From assembly GCA_900617975.1 (NCBI GenBank), contig UZAE01000679.1, forward strand, positions 1 to 19,715: a stretch of 19,715 bases of DNA, given 5' to 3'. A model generated the notes under the pieces. The model was not told where the DNA came from. It saw nothing but the letters and a program-made list of their open reading frames with translations, and made no database searches. The stretch comes from Rodentolepis nana (Eukaryota; Platyhelminthes; Cestoda; Cyclophyllidea; Hymenolepididae). Of the stretch, positions 1-10,900 are shown in pieces (within the stretch, counting starts at the first letter, position 1; every line of letters begins with the position of its first letter). Both the position numbers and the translations under genes were made by a program.

Positions 1-314
1 CCTATGGCTTACCTCCACGTGGTGCACCCTGGGCAACGTATACTCATACGGCAAAAAAGTCTATTAACTGGCAGTTAATTTCTCACTTCAAACTATCATG
101 ACCCCACTGTATGTCATATTTGACCCCTTACACAGTACTTATCTTACTTTTTCTCCGCCTTTGTGTCTGTCTGTCTCTTTTACATCCGTGAATCACTCTT
201 CTGTTCCCCCTCTCGAATTTGTCGCACTTTGATGTTCCTCCCCTCTGGGAAGCCCGAAGTCAGCTAAAGGCTAATGATAACTATAAAAACGCCTGCCATT
301 TGAAATAAATAAAT
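1..314 (+). mobile_element. Short non-autonomous retroposon, copy 1, cut by the window edge
   Basis: It matches 17457-17764 along its whole length and the reverse complement of 16031-16363. Shared blocks include CCCTGGGCAACGTATACTCA, CCACTGTATGTCATATT, TTTGTGTCTGTCTGTCTC and a tail CTGCCATTTGAAATAAATAA. The 5' end begins about 10 bases into the element because the window starts there. No tRNA-like box A/box B promoter is evident, so SINE in the strict sense is unproven; a LINE-derived non-autonomous element is equally possible. It lies in the sense direction in the putative UAP1 intron. Confidence 0.8.
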
Positions 315-536
315 TTTTTGTCCATGCTTCAAATAACTCACCTTAAATCGATTTACTTTATTAGGCTTTTAGTGACTTAAAATTGCGCAAGTTGTACTGC
401 AAGCATTCTCGCTTCAAACGATGACACCGAGAATAAATCGATCTATTGAAAGTTAGTCTGAGGGTTTCTAATCCATCAATTCGTTTATGTTAATCCACCC
501 GCAGTAAATGTACCACTAACTTTGGCAAAGGTGATT

Positions 537-648
537 TATATTATTTATTTATTTATTTATATCAAATGGCAGGCTTTATGATAGTTATCATTAGCCCTTT
601 AGTTGACTTCAGGCTTCACAGAGGGGAAGGAACATCTAAGTGAAAAGA
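537..648 (-). mobile_element. Inverted 3' fragment of the short retroposon
   Basis: Read on the minus strand, this gives the last ~100 bp of the element: GATGTTCC, GTGAAGCCTGAAGTCAACT, the hairpin around GGGCTAATGATAACTATCAT, then GCCATTTGATATAAATAAAT. The (TTTA)n run at 541-560 is its tail. It is 5'-truncated; I could not find a convincing target-site duplication. It faces copy 1 tail-to-tail. Confidence 0.75.
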
Positions 649-1188
649 GTCCGGCTTCTGATATTGATTCTGTTAAATATGTTGCACCTTTACGGCATTC
701 TTTTCGCTTTATTTACAAGAGCTCACTTTAACTTCCGTAATTCTACTTTTCTCGAATGGTCGCGCTAGTCATGTATTCGTCTTGAAGGATTGGTATTATC
801 TTGACAAACCAACATATGCGTAATTTATACAGTCCAATCCTTACTTAGATGCTATGTTTACTTCGGTATCATTTTGATTGGTCAATCTTTGAAGCGTTGC
901 ACACTTCGCTTCCATTTTATTTGACCACGAATGTTTACTAAGGGCGATAATTGATTTTTTATTGGCAAAAGTGGTGTTCTGTCAGAAAGTGAGAAAGCAA
1001 GTCTGGTTTGTGGCATCAACTGGCATATGTGAGTAGGTGCATGTTACAATAAAAGGTGGAGTTAATCTCACTGTCGTCGCCTATCTCACCAGACTTCTTT
1101 TCCATCTCTCTCTCTCTCGAGCCAACGAACTTTGCAGACCTTTGAAATATCCCCCTTCCGTTAATTATTTATTTCTTCTCTTTTGCAG

Positions 1189-3086
1189 GTTGTTGAATAC
1201 TCGGAAATTTCGGCTTCAACGGCGGCGCTAAAGTTGCCTATGCCCCCATTCCAGACCGAGACTGGTTCACGTTTGCTCTACTGTCTGGGAAACATTTGCA
1301 ATCACTTCATGACCATTCCTTTCCTAGAGAATGTTTGCGACCGAAAACGCGAGGCGGAGTTACCTTATCACGCAGCCCACAAAAAGGTGGCACATCTCGA
1401 TTTGGATAATGGAGAACTTATAAAGCCAACTCAACCCAACGCTCTCAAGTTGGAGAAGTTTATTTTTGATGTCTTTAAATTCTCTCAGTAAGTTTGTATT
1501 TCTTTGCGCTTGTGTAAAGCTTGAGCCAGTTTGAGGGACAAAGAGTGAGTGCAGCTTGAACTGCAATAAACTAGTAACGTTTAATTAAGCTACTTATAAG
1601 AAAGATATCTTTGGGTGCGTATTAAGCTCGCAGCGGTTAGTAACCTAACAGCACTGAGGGTGGAAAAATTCAGTTCTTTCCCATAAATGGGTCTTCATGT
1701 CTACGCTACTCCTAATCAAAATGGATATTGGAAAACGGTTTCTTAAATGCGACTGAGTTTCTCATTCTATTAGCTTTTAGTTTGACCATTTTCATCTGTT
1801 TGATGCCAGGTACCTTGAGTAAAAATCACTCAAACTGTAGATCTTTCCGGTATCTGATTACAGGATTGAGTTTGACACGTCAATTCCCATCGGTAATGGA
1901 CTAGTTATTGCACATGTGCTTTCAATCTTTTCCTCCCGTTCCAGACGTTTCTACATTTGGGAAGTGGATCGAGCAACTGAGTTTTCACCACTGAAGAACG
2001 GCCCAGGAGCCCAGAAGGATTGTCCTGAGACTTGTCGCAAAGCCATCCTCGAACTGCATACCAAGTGGGCCAAGGCAGCTGGTGCCGTCTTTGAAAATGA
2101 GGAGAAGGACATTCTTGAAATCTCCCCTCTGGTTAGCGTTCGAGGAGAGGTAAGACTTTTCATTCCCACCATATTCACTCCGGAAATGTGGTTTGTCTGC
2201 GTCGATGTGATAGTTTTGCTATCGTGTCCTATCGACTGAAATAATAATAGTAGCTTTGCGAATCAACGTTGTTGGAATGTCGAACTCTATCGGATTTTTG
2301 CTACAAAATAAACCAAAATAGTAGGAATAGCTGCGCACATTGTTACTTCTTATAGTTTCTTGACCTGCATTGGTGATTATACTTTTATAAAAGATTAAGC
2401 TGAATAGTTCACACTTTGAATACAATGGTAAGATATGGACAGTCAACTCATGATCTCATGAAATAAAACAACACTCTACTTCCAATAGTGTCATCCTACC
2501 AAGTGAATCGATTTTCTTAAACAGCGCGCCTATTCGATATCTTTGTATATATGTTGTAGAATTTGGAATGCCTGAAAGGCGTGAAGATTGAGGGCGTGAA
2601 CGTCTTAGAAATGTGCAAGAACGAGAGTGGTGAGTATGTGCCTACCTTGCTTAAAGTGGATCAGCCTTCCGATTAATTCACGCAGACAGCAGTGCCAATA
2701 TCTCTTCCTCTCTCCCCGCATCCCATTTTTTTCCCCACACCAAAGCTCTCAATTCCTTCTTATCGTAATTAACAATATTGCTCTTCTCGATACCTCAAAT
2801 TGTAAATTTTCTCTTCAAATTATCTCAAACCTCTCCAATTGGAGTCTTTCGGATATTGTTGATTTATGTTAACTTTCCTTGATTACTATGGTATTCGATT
2901 ATGTACTTCTAACATGGTATTTGGTTTTTTTGCTCTATTTAGAGGAAGAATTTCTAGAAATCAACGTAGTGTATGTGTTATTAATGCAGGTAGATAGTTT
3001 ATCCGCCAAGTGACTTACAAATATCTACTTGATTTTGCAGAATTGCTAAGCTAATGAAGCCAGAATTCACACAGGGTGATAATTAA
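1189..3086 (+). CDS. UAP1: UDP-N-acetylhexosamine pyrophosphorylase, 3' exons (5' end outside the window)
   Basis: UAP1 makes UDP-GlcNAc and PPi from UTP and GlcNAc-1-phosphate in the cytosol, feeding glycosylation, GPI anchors and chitin-type polymers. Exons by splice sites and phase: 1189-1487, 1945-2149, 2560-2629, 2943-2970, 3041-3086; they join in one frame of 215 residues. The first exon opens with VVEYSEI and continues with GNICNHF and a PNALKLEKFIFDVF stretch. The second has EFSPLKN, which in animal UAP1 carries a substrate-contacting lysine, and ISPLVS. These are in the family order for the C-terminal half. The N-terminal GGQGTRLG-type nucleotide loop is not here, and I found no further exon in 1-1188, so it must lie upstream. 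The last two tiny exons are the least certain: without splicing at the strong GTGAGT donor at 2630, the frame would end at 2674-2676. The usual PNG motif reads PNA. Confidence 0.85.
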
Positions 3087-4235
3087 GGCTAAGATGGAAA
3101 ATTTGTGGCAGTATCATAAAATAACATGGGTTGGACTATTCGCAGTATACATGCAGTGCACTTATGGTCTCAACTTAAGATGTCTTAATATCGATCCTTG
3201 GTGGTCGAATTGAATGACTTTCATAAAAGTCATTTCAAGGACACCAAGATGTCAATCGCTTTTTCAATAGAGGTCTGGTTGGACAGTTTGTGGATGCATT
3301 ATGAATTAGTATCGTGCGTTTTGAGCAACATATGGTCAACTTGGTAAATGCAGATCATTTTCTGACTTCCACCGTCATTAAGAAGAGTAACAAGTAAAAC
3401 ACCAGCGAGTGACTTTTAGACAGAAGTGACATGAATCAAGGTGTAAAGCCTCATTTTCATCGTAAGTGAAGTAGTTCGTTCCAAGATATTTTTATTTATT
3501 GTATGATTGCTTTGCTGCAACCCTCTAAATTACCATAACATACTTGACGAAACTGAGTAAGGGATTGCTTCGAAGGTGAAGACCATAGATGTGCTATTTT
3601 CGGATGTTCTAAATAATTTATTGCATTCGTGAAAACGAGTTATTGTGATTTAATTATGAATTTAATAAAAACAATGTAACAAAAGTTTGCACTAACTCAT
3701 AAGACAAAATGCCTAGAATTTTTCGCTCTTGCATCTGACTCAATCTGTTCCCATATATATTAATGTATATCAATTACAATGTTGCAAGATTTTAAACCAA
3801 GCAAGAGTTTTAATTTCTTACTATCAACGTGATATATTACTGAGGGGCAAATGTTAGTGGATTTCATATAGGGAATTAGGGACCAAAGATCATATCTAGA
3901 GGGACGATCTTAACACTTCCAAAACCGGCATATTAATGTGAAAGTGGGTTTCGCGTTTTATTTTGAGGTTTATTAGCATTCTCATCCCTAGAGATTATGA
4001 TTCAACTAATACAAATTATCAAGCATATAGATCAGAGAAGACTTAGGAATAAAATTAGCATAAAAATTGTCAAATACTTTTAAATATTTAGTTTTCACTG
4101 AAACACTTAAAATATTAGACAATTCTGAAGAAAGAGATAGAAGGCACGTATTTCAATTTCATTGATCGGTTTGGCTCATGTTAACCCCAGTGTTTACTTG
4201 CCCATGTGGCTATTCGCTATTTGGTCTAGTATATC
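3087..4235. other. Intergenic region between UAP1 and EDEM2
   Basis: AT-rich, with no recognisable coding exon or repeat. An AATAAA at 3664-3669 could be a UAP1 poly(A) signal but is about 580 nt past the stop, so this is weak. Near the right end, TTTGGTCTAG (4219-4228) is an acceptor-like pyrimidine/AG seven bases before the EDEM2 ATG. Confidence 0.5.
4219..4228 (+). promoter_or_regulatory. Candidate 3' splice acceptor just before the EDEM2 start codon
   Basis: A pyrimidine-containing tract ends in AG seven bases upstream of the ATG at 4236. In a flatworm this could accept a 5'UTR exon or a trans-spliced leader. The tract is short and not strongly pyrimidine-rich, so the call is tentative. 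Confidence 0.25.
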
Positions 4236-7200
4236 ATGCGTCTTATTTTAATTATATTGATATCCATTTATCTGTTTACCTACTCATCTTATTGTAATGA
4301 AAATCTTGATCTCGAATCACTTAAGCAAAGAGTTAGGGATCTTTTCTATCATGGATATGATAATTATATGAAGCACGCGTACCCTTATGACGAACTTCGG
4401 CCAATTTCCTGTGATGGGCATGACACTTGGGGTGGTTTCTCTTTGTCCCTAATAGATGCATTGGATACACTTGTTGTACTGGGTAACCACACAGAGTTTC
4501 AAAGGGCGGTTAACTTAATCCTTGAAAATGTTGACACAAATCAGAATGTCAACATTTCCGTTTTTGAAACTAACATTAGAGGTAAGTTATTCCATGGAGT
4601 AGGTTTTATCTGTCTTAGTTGTTGGAGGACTTATTTCCGCTCATTTGCTGGCAAAACGAGCTGGTTTGGCTGTAGAACCGGGCTGGCCTTGTCATGGGAA
4701 GCTGTTGGATTTGGCTGAACGTTTTGCTAGCAAACTTCTACATGCATTCGAGACGCCTACCGGGATGCCTTATGGTACGGTTAACCTCGGTAAAGGCCGA
4801 GTTCCTCGCGACGAAACTCCCATTTCGTGTGTTGCAACGGTTGGAACGCTGATTCTTGAATTCGGCACCCTGTCAAGGCTCACTGGTGCGTGGTTGATTT
4901 TTCATTTTTTATTGATTTTCCATTTTATGAGATCGTTGTGTAAATGATTGACGTCGAGGGAAATGCTGGGTAATACCCCGAATTGATTTAAGTCATCTTT
5001 GGTACTTTCTTCTACACTTGTATTGCTTGATTTCCTGGTATTATATTGGTTGTTGCATTAGAGCGTTCTCGATCGATAGTTTGATGATGTTTTATCTACT
5101 GGATGCACTGTGTTTTAGAAAGGTTTATACCAAATGTAAATTTATACCTATTAGTATTCAACAATTAGGTGCTTAATATATTTCGGCTATCGATTTAGTG
5201 GATGTCAGGTCAGATCGAACTTGACTGGTCATCGTACTTCCTTTGATATTTCGTTCAAATACCTATTGTATAGCATATTTATTAAAGCAACATTTTTTAT
5301 TAAAAAATAAACTTCGTTTTCATACTGCTTTTCTAGGGACTCGTATAATCTTACTCGATTGGAGCTACTTAAATCGAAATATAAGTCGTATTTTGCAGAT
5401 ACTCTTCAAAACTGAGGTCTGTTCGCCTTTTTACGCTCCTACTTGGTAGTATTTTGAATGGCGTTCGATTTATCGCCACCCACTTAGGCATGAAGTTAAT
5501 TGATGGATCGTTCTAACATACATATTATATGTAAGCGGTAATTAGTTCATCCTATGTCTCCATGTTTTGCTTATTGACTTTTTACCGTCAATCGTATTCC
5601 TACCCGGACACTTTTTGCTATGATTTCATGATTATTAGGAGGAAATTTCAATCCCTGAACAAAATTCTGGTAGAGTATTTGTTTAGTTATTATTTTTAAA
5701 TAGCTGTTTCTGAAGTGTCCTCATTACCATCTCCTCTGCTATTCATTTAGATAAGAGAATGAAGAGATAACTTTCTCTGGCTTGTAAGTCTTTTTAACCA
5801 TGATTCACTTTCGTGGCTGACATCCGTTGTCTATTACATCATTTTCTAACTGGGAGTTTGACGCTTTAGCTTAATAAGAAATCTGATGAACTATTTTTTT
5901 TTTCACATCGAATAGTTGATGGGAGTATGTTTACTTCCTTATAGGTGATCCACGCTATGAAGAAGCGGCAATGAAAGCTCTCAGAGCTTTATGGTCTCAC
6001 AGATCCACGATCGGTCTGGTCGGTAATCATATAAATGTTCTGACTGGTGCTTGGGTTGGACGAGAGGCCACAATTGGAACTGGTGCTGACTCCTACTTTG
6101 AATATCTTCTCAAGGGCTCCATATTATTCCGATTACCTGAATTGGATGCCATGTTTCGAGGTTTGTTCTGCTTCCTTATGGGGAGCCATCCTATTTTCTA
6201 GAATATCGGGAGTCTATCAGCAAATATCTGCGATTTGGGCAGTGGCATGTAATGGCATCTATGGATACTGGAATGGTGACTTCAGCTGTCTATCAAAGCT
6301 TGGAATCCTTTTGGCCGGGTGTTTTGGTATGTGATCATATTTCTTTTAAAAAATTGATTGTTGCTTCCTAGTCAATGGCAGGTGGTATACAAGAGGCCAA
6401 GGAACTGCTGTTATCTTATCATTCGGTGTGGAAAAAGTTTGGTTTCCTACCTGAGATGTTTGACTTTGTTTCGGGTACACCGTTAAGATCACGTAATATC
6501 TACCCTCTCCGTCCTGGTAATTTTAGGTTGGAATTGTTCATTGCCCTTGTCAATCATACTAAGCGTCTTATTATGAATTTCTCTATTTCAGAGTTTATTG
6601 AATCAATTATGCACGTGTATCGTGCCACTAAGGATCCATATTTGCTAGAGATGGGCGTCAATATCCTTACTTCAATTGAGAAGGATGCCAAAACAAGCTG
6701 CGGTTTTGCAACAGTAACTTATTCCTTGAATTTGCCTTTCTATTATTTCTCTTCAATAGATTCACAATGTTCAAACTCACACTAAAGAGAACAGAATGGA
6801 GTCATTTTTCCTCTCAGAGACTGTTAAGTATCTCTACCTTCTATTTGATGAGGACAACTTCCTCCACCGAAATCCTCTCTCTGTCTCAGATGCCCCGCCT
6901 CCTGGCAACGGGGATAATCTCTGTTCTCAAGGCACTGGCTACATATTCAACTCAGAAGCCCATCCTCTTGACGCTGGTCTTATTCACTGTTGTTCCGTTC
7001 AACATCTTCGTGAATCAGAAGTAATTAACAGTGCAGAATCCCTCCCTCATAACTTGGGCTTAACAACTGACCTCGGAAGTCTAGTTAATGGATCGGCCGT
7101 AACTTCGTCTTTCCACCAGGCAGTACTCGCGGAAGTCGATTCGACCTTCAAGGAACTTCTGTCCCCCAGTGTAACATGGACTGATGAGAATTCTGGAGAA

Positions 7201-7428
7201 AGTACCAATACGGATTCAATCGACGATTTTTTGGAACAACTATGGAGATCCATGAGTGCGGATGTACTATTGTCCAGTTCCTCCAGGGAGAATCCGTCAG
7301 TTCCGCCGGATTACGTCCCTCCAAGTATGCATCGAAACTCGGGGTTTCCACTTATGACCTGTCCTACGATGTCCTTTCATGCTCGACTAAACTCGATGCG
7401 TGATATGGATTATCGAAACCTCAAATAG
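4236..7428 (+). CDS. EDEM2: ER degradation-enhancing alpha-mannosidase-like protein 2
   Basis: A GH47-family protein of the ER lumen that starts mannose trimming of misfolded glycoproteins so they are sent to ERAD. Exons: 4236-4581, 4619-4885, 5945-6160, 6202-6326, 6372-6516, 6592-6713, 6760-7428; introns 37, 1059, 41, 45, 75 and 46 nt; phases agree and give 629 residues (human protein 578). A hydrophobic signal peptide covers residues 1-20. Family motifs run in order: [15 protein letters not shown] (52-66), SVFETNIR (108-115), [49 protein letters not shown] (418-437) and NSEAHP (471-476). The acidic residues of FETNIR, YFEYL and SEAHP are present. Residues ~485-600 are a divergent linker, followed by a conserved CPTMSF tail with Cys608. 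Possible N-glycosylation sites include NHT and NIS. The call over EDEM1/EDEM3 rests on overall similarity and the tail. Confidence 0.95.
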
Positions 7429-7480
7429 ATGCCAAACTTTACGCCTTCAGTCTTTCCTCTATTGTATTACTTCACTTTTT

Positions 7481-7486
7481 ATTAAA
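7481..7486 (+). terminator. Probable EDEM2 poly(A) signal (ATTAAA variant)
   Basis: ATTAAA lies 52 nt after the EDEM2 stop codon, followed by a T-rich stretch. No canonical AATAAA lies closer on this strand. Confidence 0.45.
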
Positions 7487-7841
7487 TTAATAATCTTTTT
7501 AAACTTCCATGAGTATGTGAAATTCTGTCTCTTATGGTACCAGCAACGAGTTAGTTCAAATGAGACTATGGCTTGCACAATATCCTCTTGTTGGTTTATT
7601 CACGTGTCTGAATTGAAACGTGTGACATGTCTCGGGTTTCTGGGTACATTCGTTTCAGCTATTTGCAGTGCTCTTCCAAGGTGAATCCAATCATTTTCTT
7701 CTTTTGTCTTAGCATTTTTGGTTGAACAGAACTTTGGACGACAGTTGTATTCATCGTTGCCAACACTAGACACCCACATTTGAAGGAATTCTCAAGTGTT
7801 AAGAATGAATACTGATTGTGCAAACTCCATTAACAAATAGT

Positions 7842-7847
7842 TTTATT
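7842..7847 (-). terminator. CACTIN poly(A) signal
   Basis: AATAAA on the minus strand (TTTATT on plus), about 73 nt past the CACTIN stop codon and followed by AT-rich sequence. The position is typical for a 3' end signal. Confidence 0.6.
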
Positions 7848-7920
7848 AAAATCATAAAAATATTTGCAATAATGTATTTACAAAAGCCGAATGAGTGTAT
7901 ATGAGATGACAGTATCTACT

Positions 7921-10900
7921 TCATCGCCGATATCTGAAGCGTTTGAAGTGGAACCAGAGTTGGAAAATGTTGTTGTGGAATTGGCATCGGAAGCCATGCT
8001 TATAGGAGTACTCCCATTCCCGACTGACAATTTTGAAGGCGATATCCTCATACGGTGGGCCCGCAACGAAACGCAAAACCTCAAAATCGGGTTCCCCTTC
8101 ACAGGGCGTACGCATGTAGATGGGCGTCTTGGTCATATCAATGAGATCGGGATAGAAAATATTGAACTTGTAGCCCTGGACAACCTTGGGCGGTGGATTG
8201 TCAAGATCGTAGTGAGTCTGGTTGTACTTGTTCCACACGAATCCCGTGTGCACTCGGTTGAAGAACCGGGGTTTGCGTGGACGGTACTTGTCCGACCATA
8301 AGAATGACTGATCTTCCAAAGGTGCCTAAATAACCATTAAATGAATATCAATATTCACACTCATGAATAGTTTTGATATTTTTTATCATCTAAATAGAGT
8401 ACAGCAAAGGAGAAAAGTAGATTCGATGTAAAAAGGTAGAAAGTCAAGCATCTTATATTATTATTATGTTGATCACCATTAACGAAATGGGCCAGTTTTT
8501 TTGCAAGGCTACACGAATGCTTAAGGTTAAAATTTTAAGCATAGAGTATTCGATTGACATGTGACTCAACCTAATTCTGATCAACTATACCATAAAGCGC
8601 CTGAAAATGCCTAAGAAAGAAATGGCTAGCCGAGAGCTAAAAACAATTTTCAGCTTAGAATGCAAAGAGAGCAATCATATCGCTCCTAATATTTGAAAGC
8701 TAAAAAGTAAACCCTGAACTATTAAGCAATGAGGCCATTAGTTTAGATCCGCGGCAAAAAAATGCAGAAAGAAATGCCTACGATCAGTGAAACCAAGCAA
8801 ACTGCAATGTACTTTATAGTAAGTGAATTTACCATAACGCTGAATTCAGCATCACCCTCCTCGAGACCTTCACGAGCACGTTTCATAAGTTCATCCTCGG
8901 TGGACTTTCGCAGTTCCCCATTGTGCATCACATCCTTCCTCTGAAACTCCAATTTGGCCCAATCATCCTGAGCATCATACAACACGGCATCAATCTCCAC
9001 ATCAGCCGGAGTCAACAGCTTGGGCGAGTAGAGGACAGAGTCGTAGGAATCTGGTTCACTGGAAATTGGCTGGGAGCAAGAGGTAGAAGGACCAGGTTCC
9101 TCTTCAGTAGTTGGGGGCAGTGGTTCCTTGAAGGTATCCACTTCACCTTCAGGGAAGCCCTTCTCGGCTGCTCTTTTTTGTTGCAACTCTTTAATCCTTT
9201 CCACCATCAGCTGATTGGTGTTGGCTGCAGAAGGGAAGATTGGAGTCTTGTCACTACTTGAGGAGGCTATGCCCTGGTTCTGTTGGAGATAGGCGAGTTT
9301 TCGACGCAGGTGCTCTTGATGTCTCTCTCGTAAACGGGTGCGAGCCATTTGAGCCGCTACAATCTGCGACAGTGTCTCCCAGTAACCGACATCTATACCC
9401 TCGCCACCACGCAATTTAGGTTGAATCTAAACAAGAAAACAACAACTCTGGTCAGATTACGATAAACTAGTAATCGTTATCGGTAGGGAAGTTACTAGCT
9501 GTGCTAACTTAGAAGACTGAAAAGAGCAATCACGAAAACATGGAAGGGAGGAGGTACAATAGACAGAACCCCGTCTAGTTGAAGTACTTGTTTGATTTGA
9601 ACCCATCTTAACTACACAGTTGAATATAACCACTTGGATTTTGGTAAGTAGGTTAGCATAGCTTAGATAATCTGCGAGGATATGCACCATTATCTGAATC
9701 TAAGGGTAGCGTGATCTAGGTAGATTTAATCACACAAAGGCAACTAAATCATATTATCAATTGAAGGCTATTTTACTGTAGTCTTTAACTAAAGCACCAC
9801 CTACAGGGATCAGTTGCAATTCAACAAATTGAAGTGATTCTTACCTGTTTTTCCAGAGCTGCGAGCTGAGCATAGGTCTTGGATTTGAGAGTATCCGCAA
9901 CAGATTTGAGCACAGGGCTGCTGATACTTGAGGAAGCTTGTCGGCCCTCAGGGTCTTCATCTTGCTTTAAGCGCCTCAATTCGTCCTCAACGATCACCGT
10001 CATATCACGCCAGTACTCTACATTCTGACCCTTCTCCAATTCCATGTACACCACCTAGGGAGGAAGACTCAGTTAGCATCGGTAAGACATGGAAGTGGAG
10101 GCCAAGATGTTAAACGAAAGCCTTGTTGAGACTGGTCTATGGCAGAATATCCCGAAAGTCACAATTTTAGTTTTATACAATGCGCTTACCGTATAGAAAT
10201 ACACCTTTTAAGGAGAAAAAATACTCCACTTTGAAGACAAATGAAGATCTATGGTAAATGATGAAAAAATTAACAAAACGAACACACACACACGAACTGA
10301 TACGACTATACCACATAATAGCAGGCCGAGAGAAAATATAAGAGGCAGCCAATACAAAGCAGATCTAAGGCGCAATGCCCCATGGTTTACAGGAGAATGG
10401 ACCAAAAATTTATATTTGACTTCTGTAGCCCATAGTAACTAGTCGGCAAGATGAGCAATCCATAAATAGCGGTTGATTTGACAGCAGCATGACTTCTTGG
10501 GCACACTAATCGACCTAATTCAGCGGGAAATTAGAACTATGACCAGCGGCCTATCTCTAAACCGGAAATCCGACGACGAAGGAAGATATCCCCTCATTAC
10601 ACACCAACTTAATCTGGAAAGAAGACAAACAAGATGAAATCTACTTAGGCCTATCTTACAGATAATCCCCAAATTCAAGCCCAAGAGTCTACTAACTTGT
10701 TAATCCAAGTTAGAGGGAAATTAATACGATTAGACGAAACGGCAGTGGAATGGCAATACAACTGGAAGTAAATAGAAACTGTGACAAAAGAAGCGCATAC
10801 CTTTATATCAACCAGTAGATCCTCTAAGTCTTCAATGCTAAGACCAACAAGAAACTGAGTGGGTTCCATGACTTCAATCGCACTTGAAATATCCCCACCA

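Larger units (their letters stand above)
1..1188 (+). other. Intron upstream of the first visible UAP1 exon
   Basis: No protein-coding exon is recognisable. The stretch ends in a pyrimidine-rich acceptor (TTTTGCAG at 1181-1188). It holds a near-full short retroposon (1-314) and an inverted 3' fragment of the same element (537-648). I see nothing identifiable in 315-536 or 649-1170. Its intronic status is inferred from the phase-0 start of the downstream exon and the absence of the preceding UAP1 residues. Confidence 0.6.
7429..7920. other. Convergent 3' region between EDEM2 and CACTIN
   Basis: The two genes end tail-to-tail 492 bp apart. The stretch should hold both 3'UTRs; it has one poly(A) signal for each strand (7481-7486 plus, 7842-7847 minus). 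Open frames here carry no recognisable protein. Confidence 0.6.

Noticed and set aside
1916..2239. Reading the second UAP1 exon as a gene starting at 1916 and ending at 2239
   Set aside because: Only 1945-2149 is homologous to UAP1; the ends of the frame run into introns on both sides.
2627..2872. An 81-residue plus-strand open frame
   Set aside because: Low-complexity, pyrimidine-rich intron sequence between UAP1 exons, with no family resemblance.
7891..8301. A 136-residue plus-strand open frame opposite the last CACTIN exon
   Set aside because: It is the exact antisense of the strongly conserved CactinC domain; the minus-strand reading explains the sequence.
8923..9261. A 112-residue plus-strand open frame
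   Set aside because: Antisense shadow of CACTIN exon 4, with no recognisable protein.
10251..10442. Open frames around an (AC)n run in a CACTIN intron
   Set aside because: A simple repeat in an intron bounded by clear splice sites; nothing conserved.
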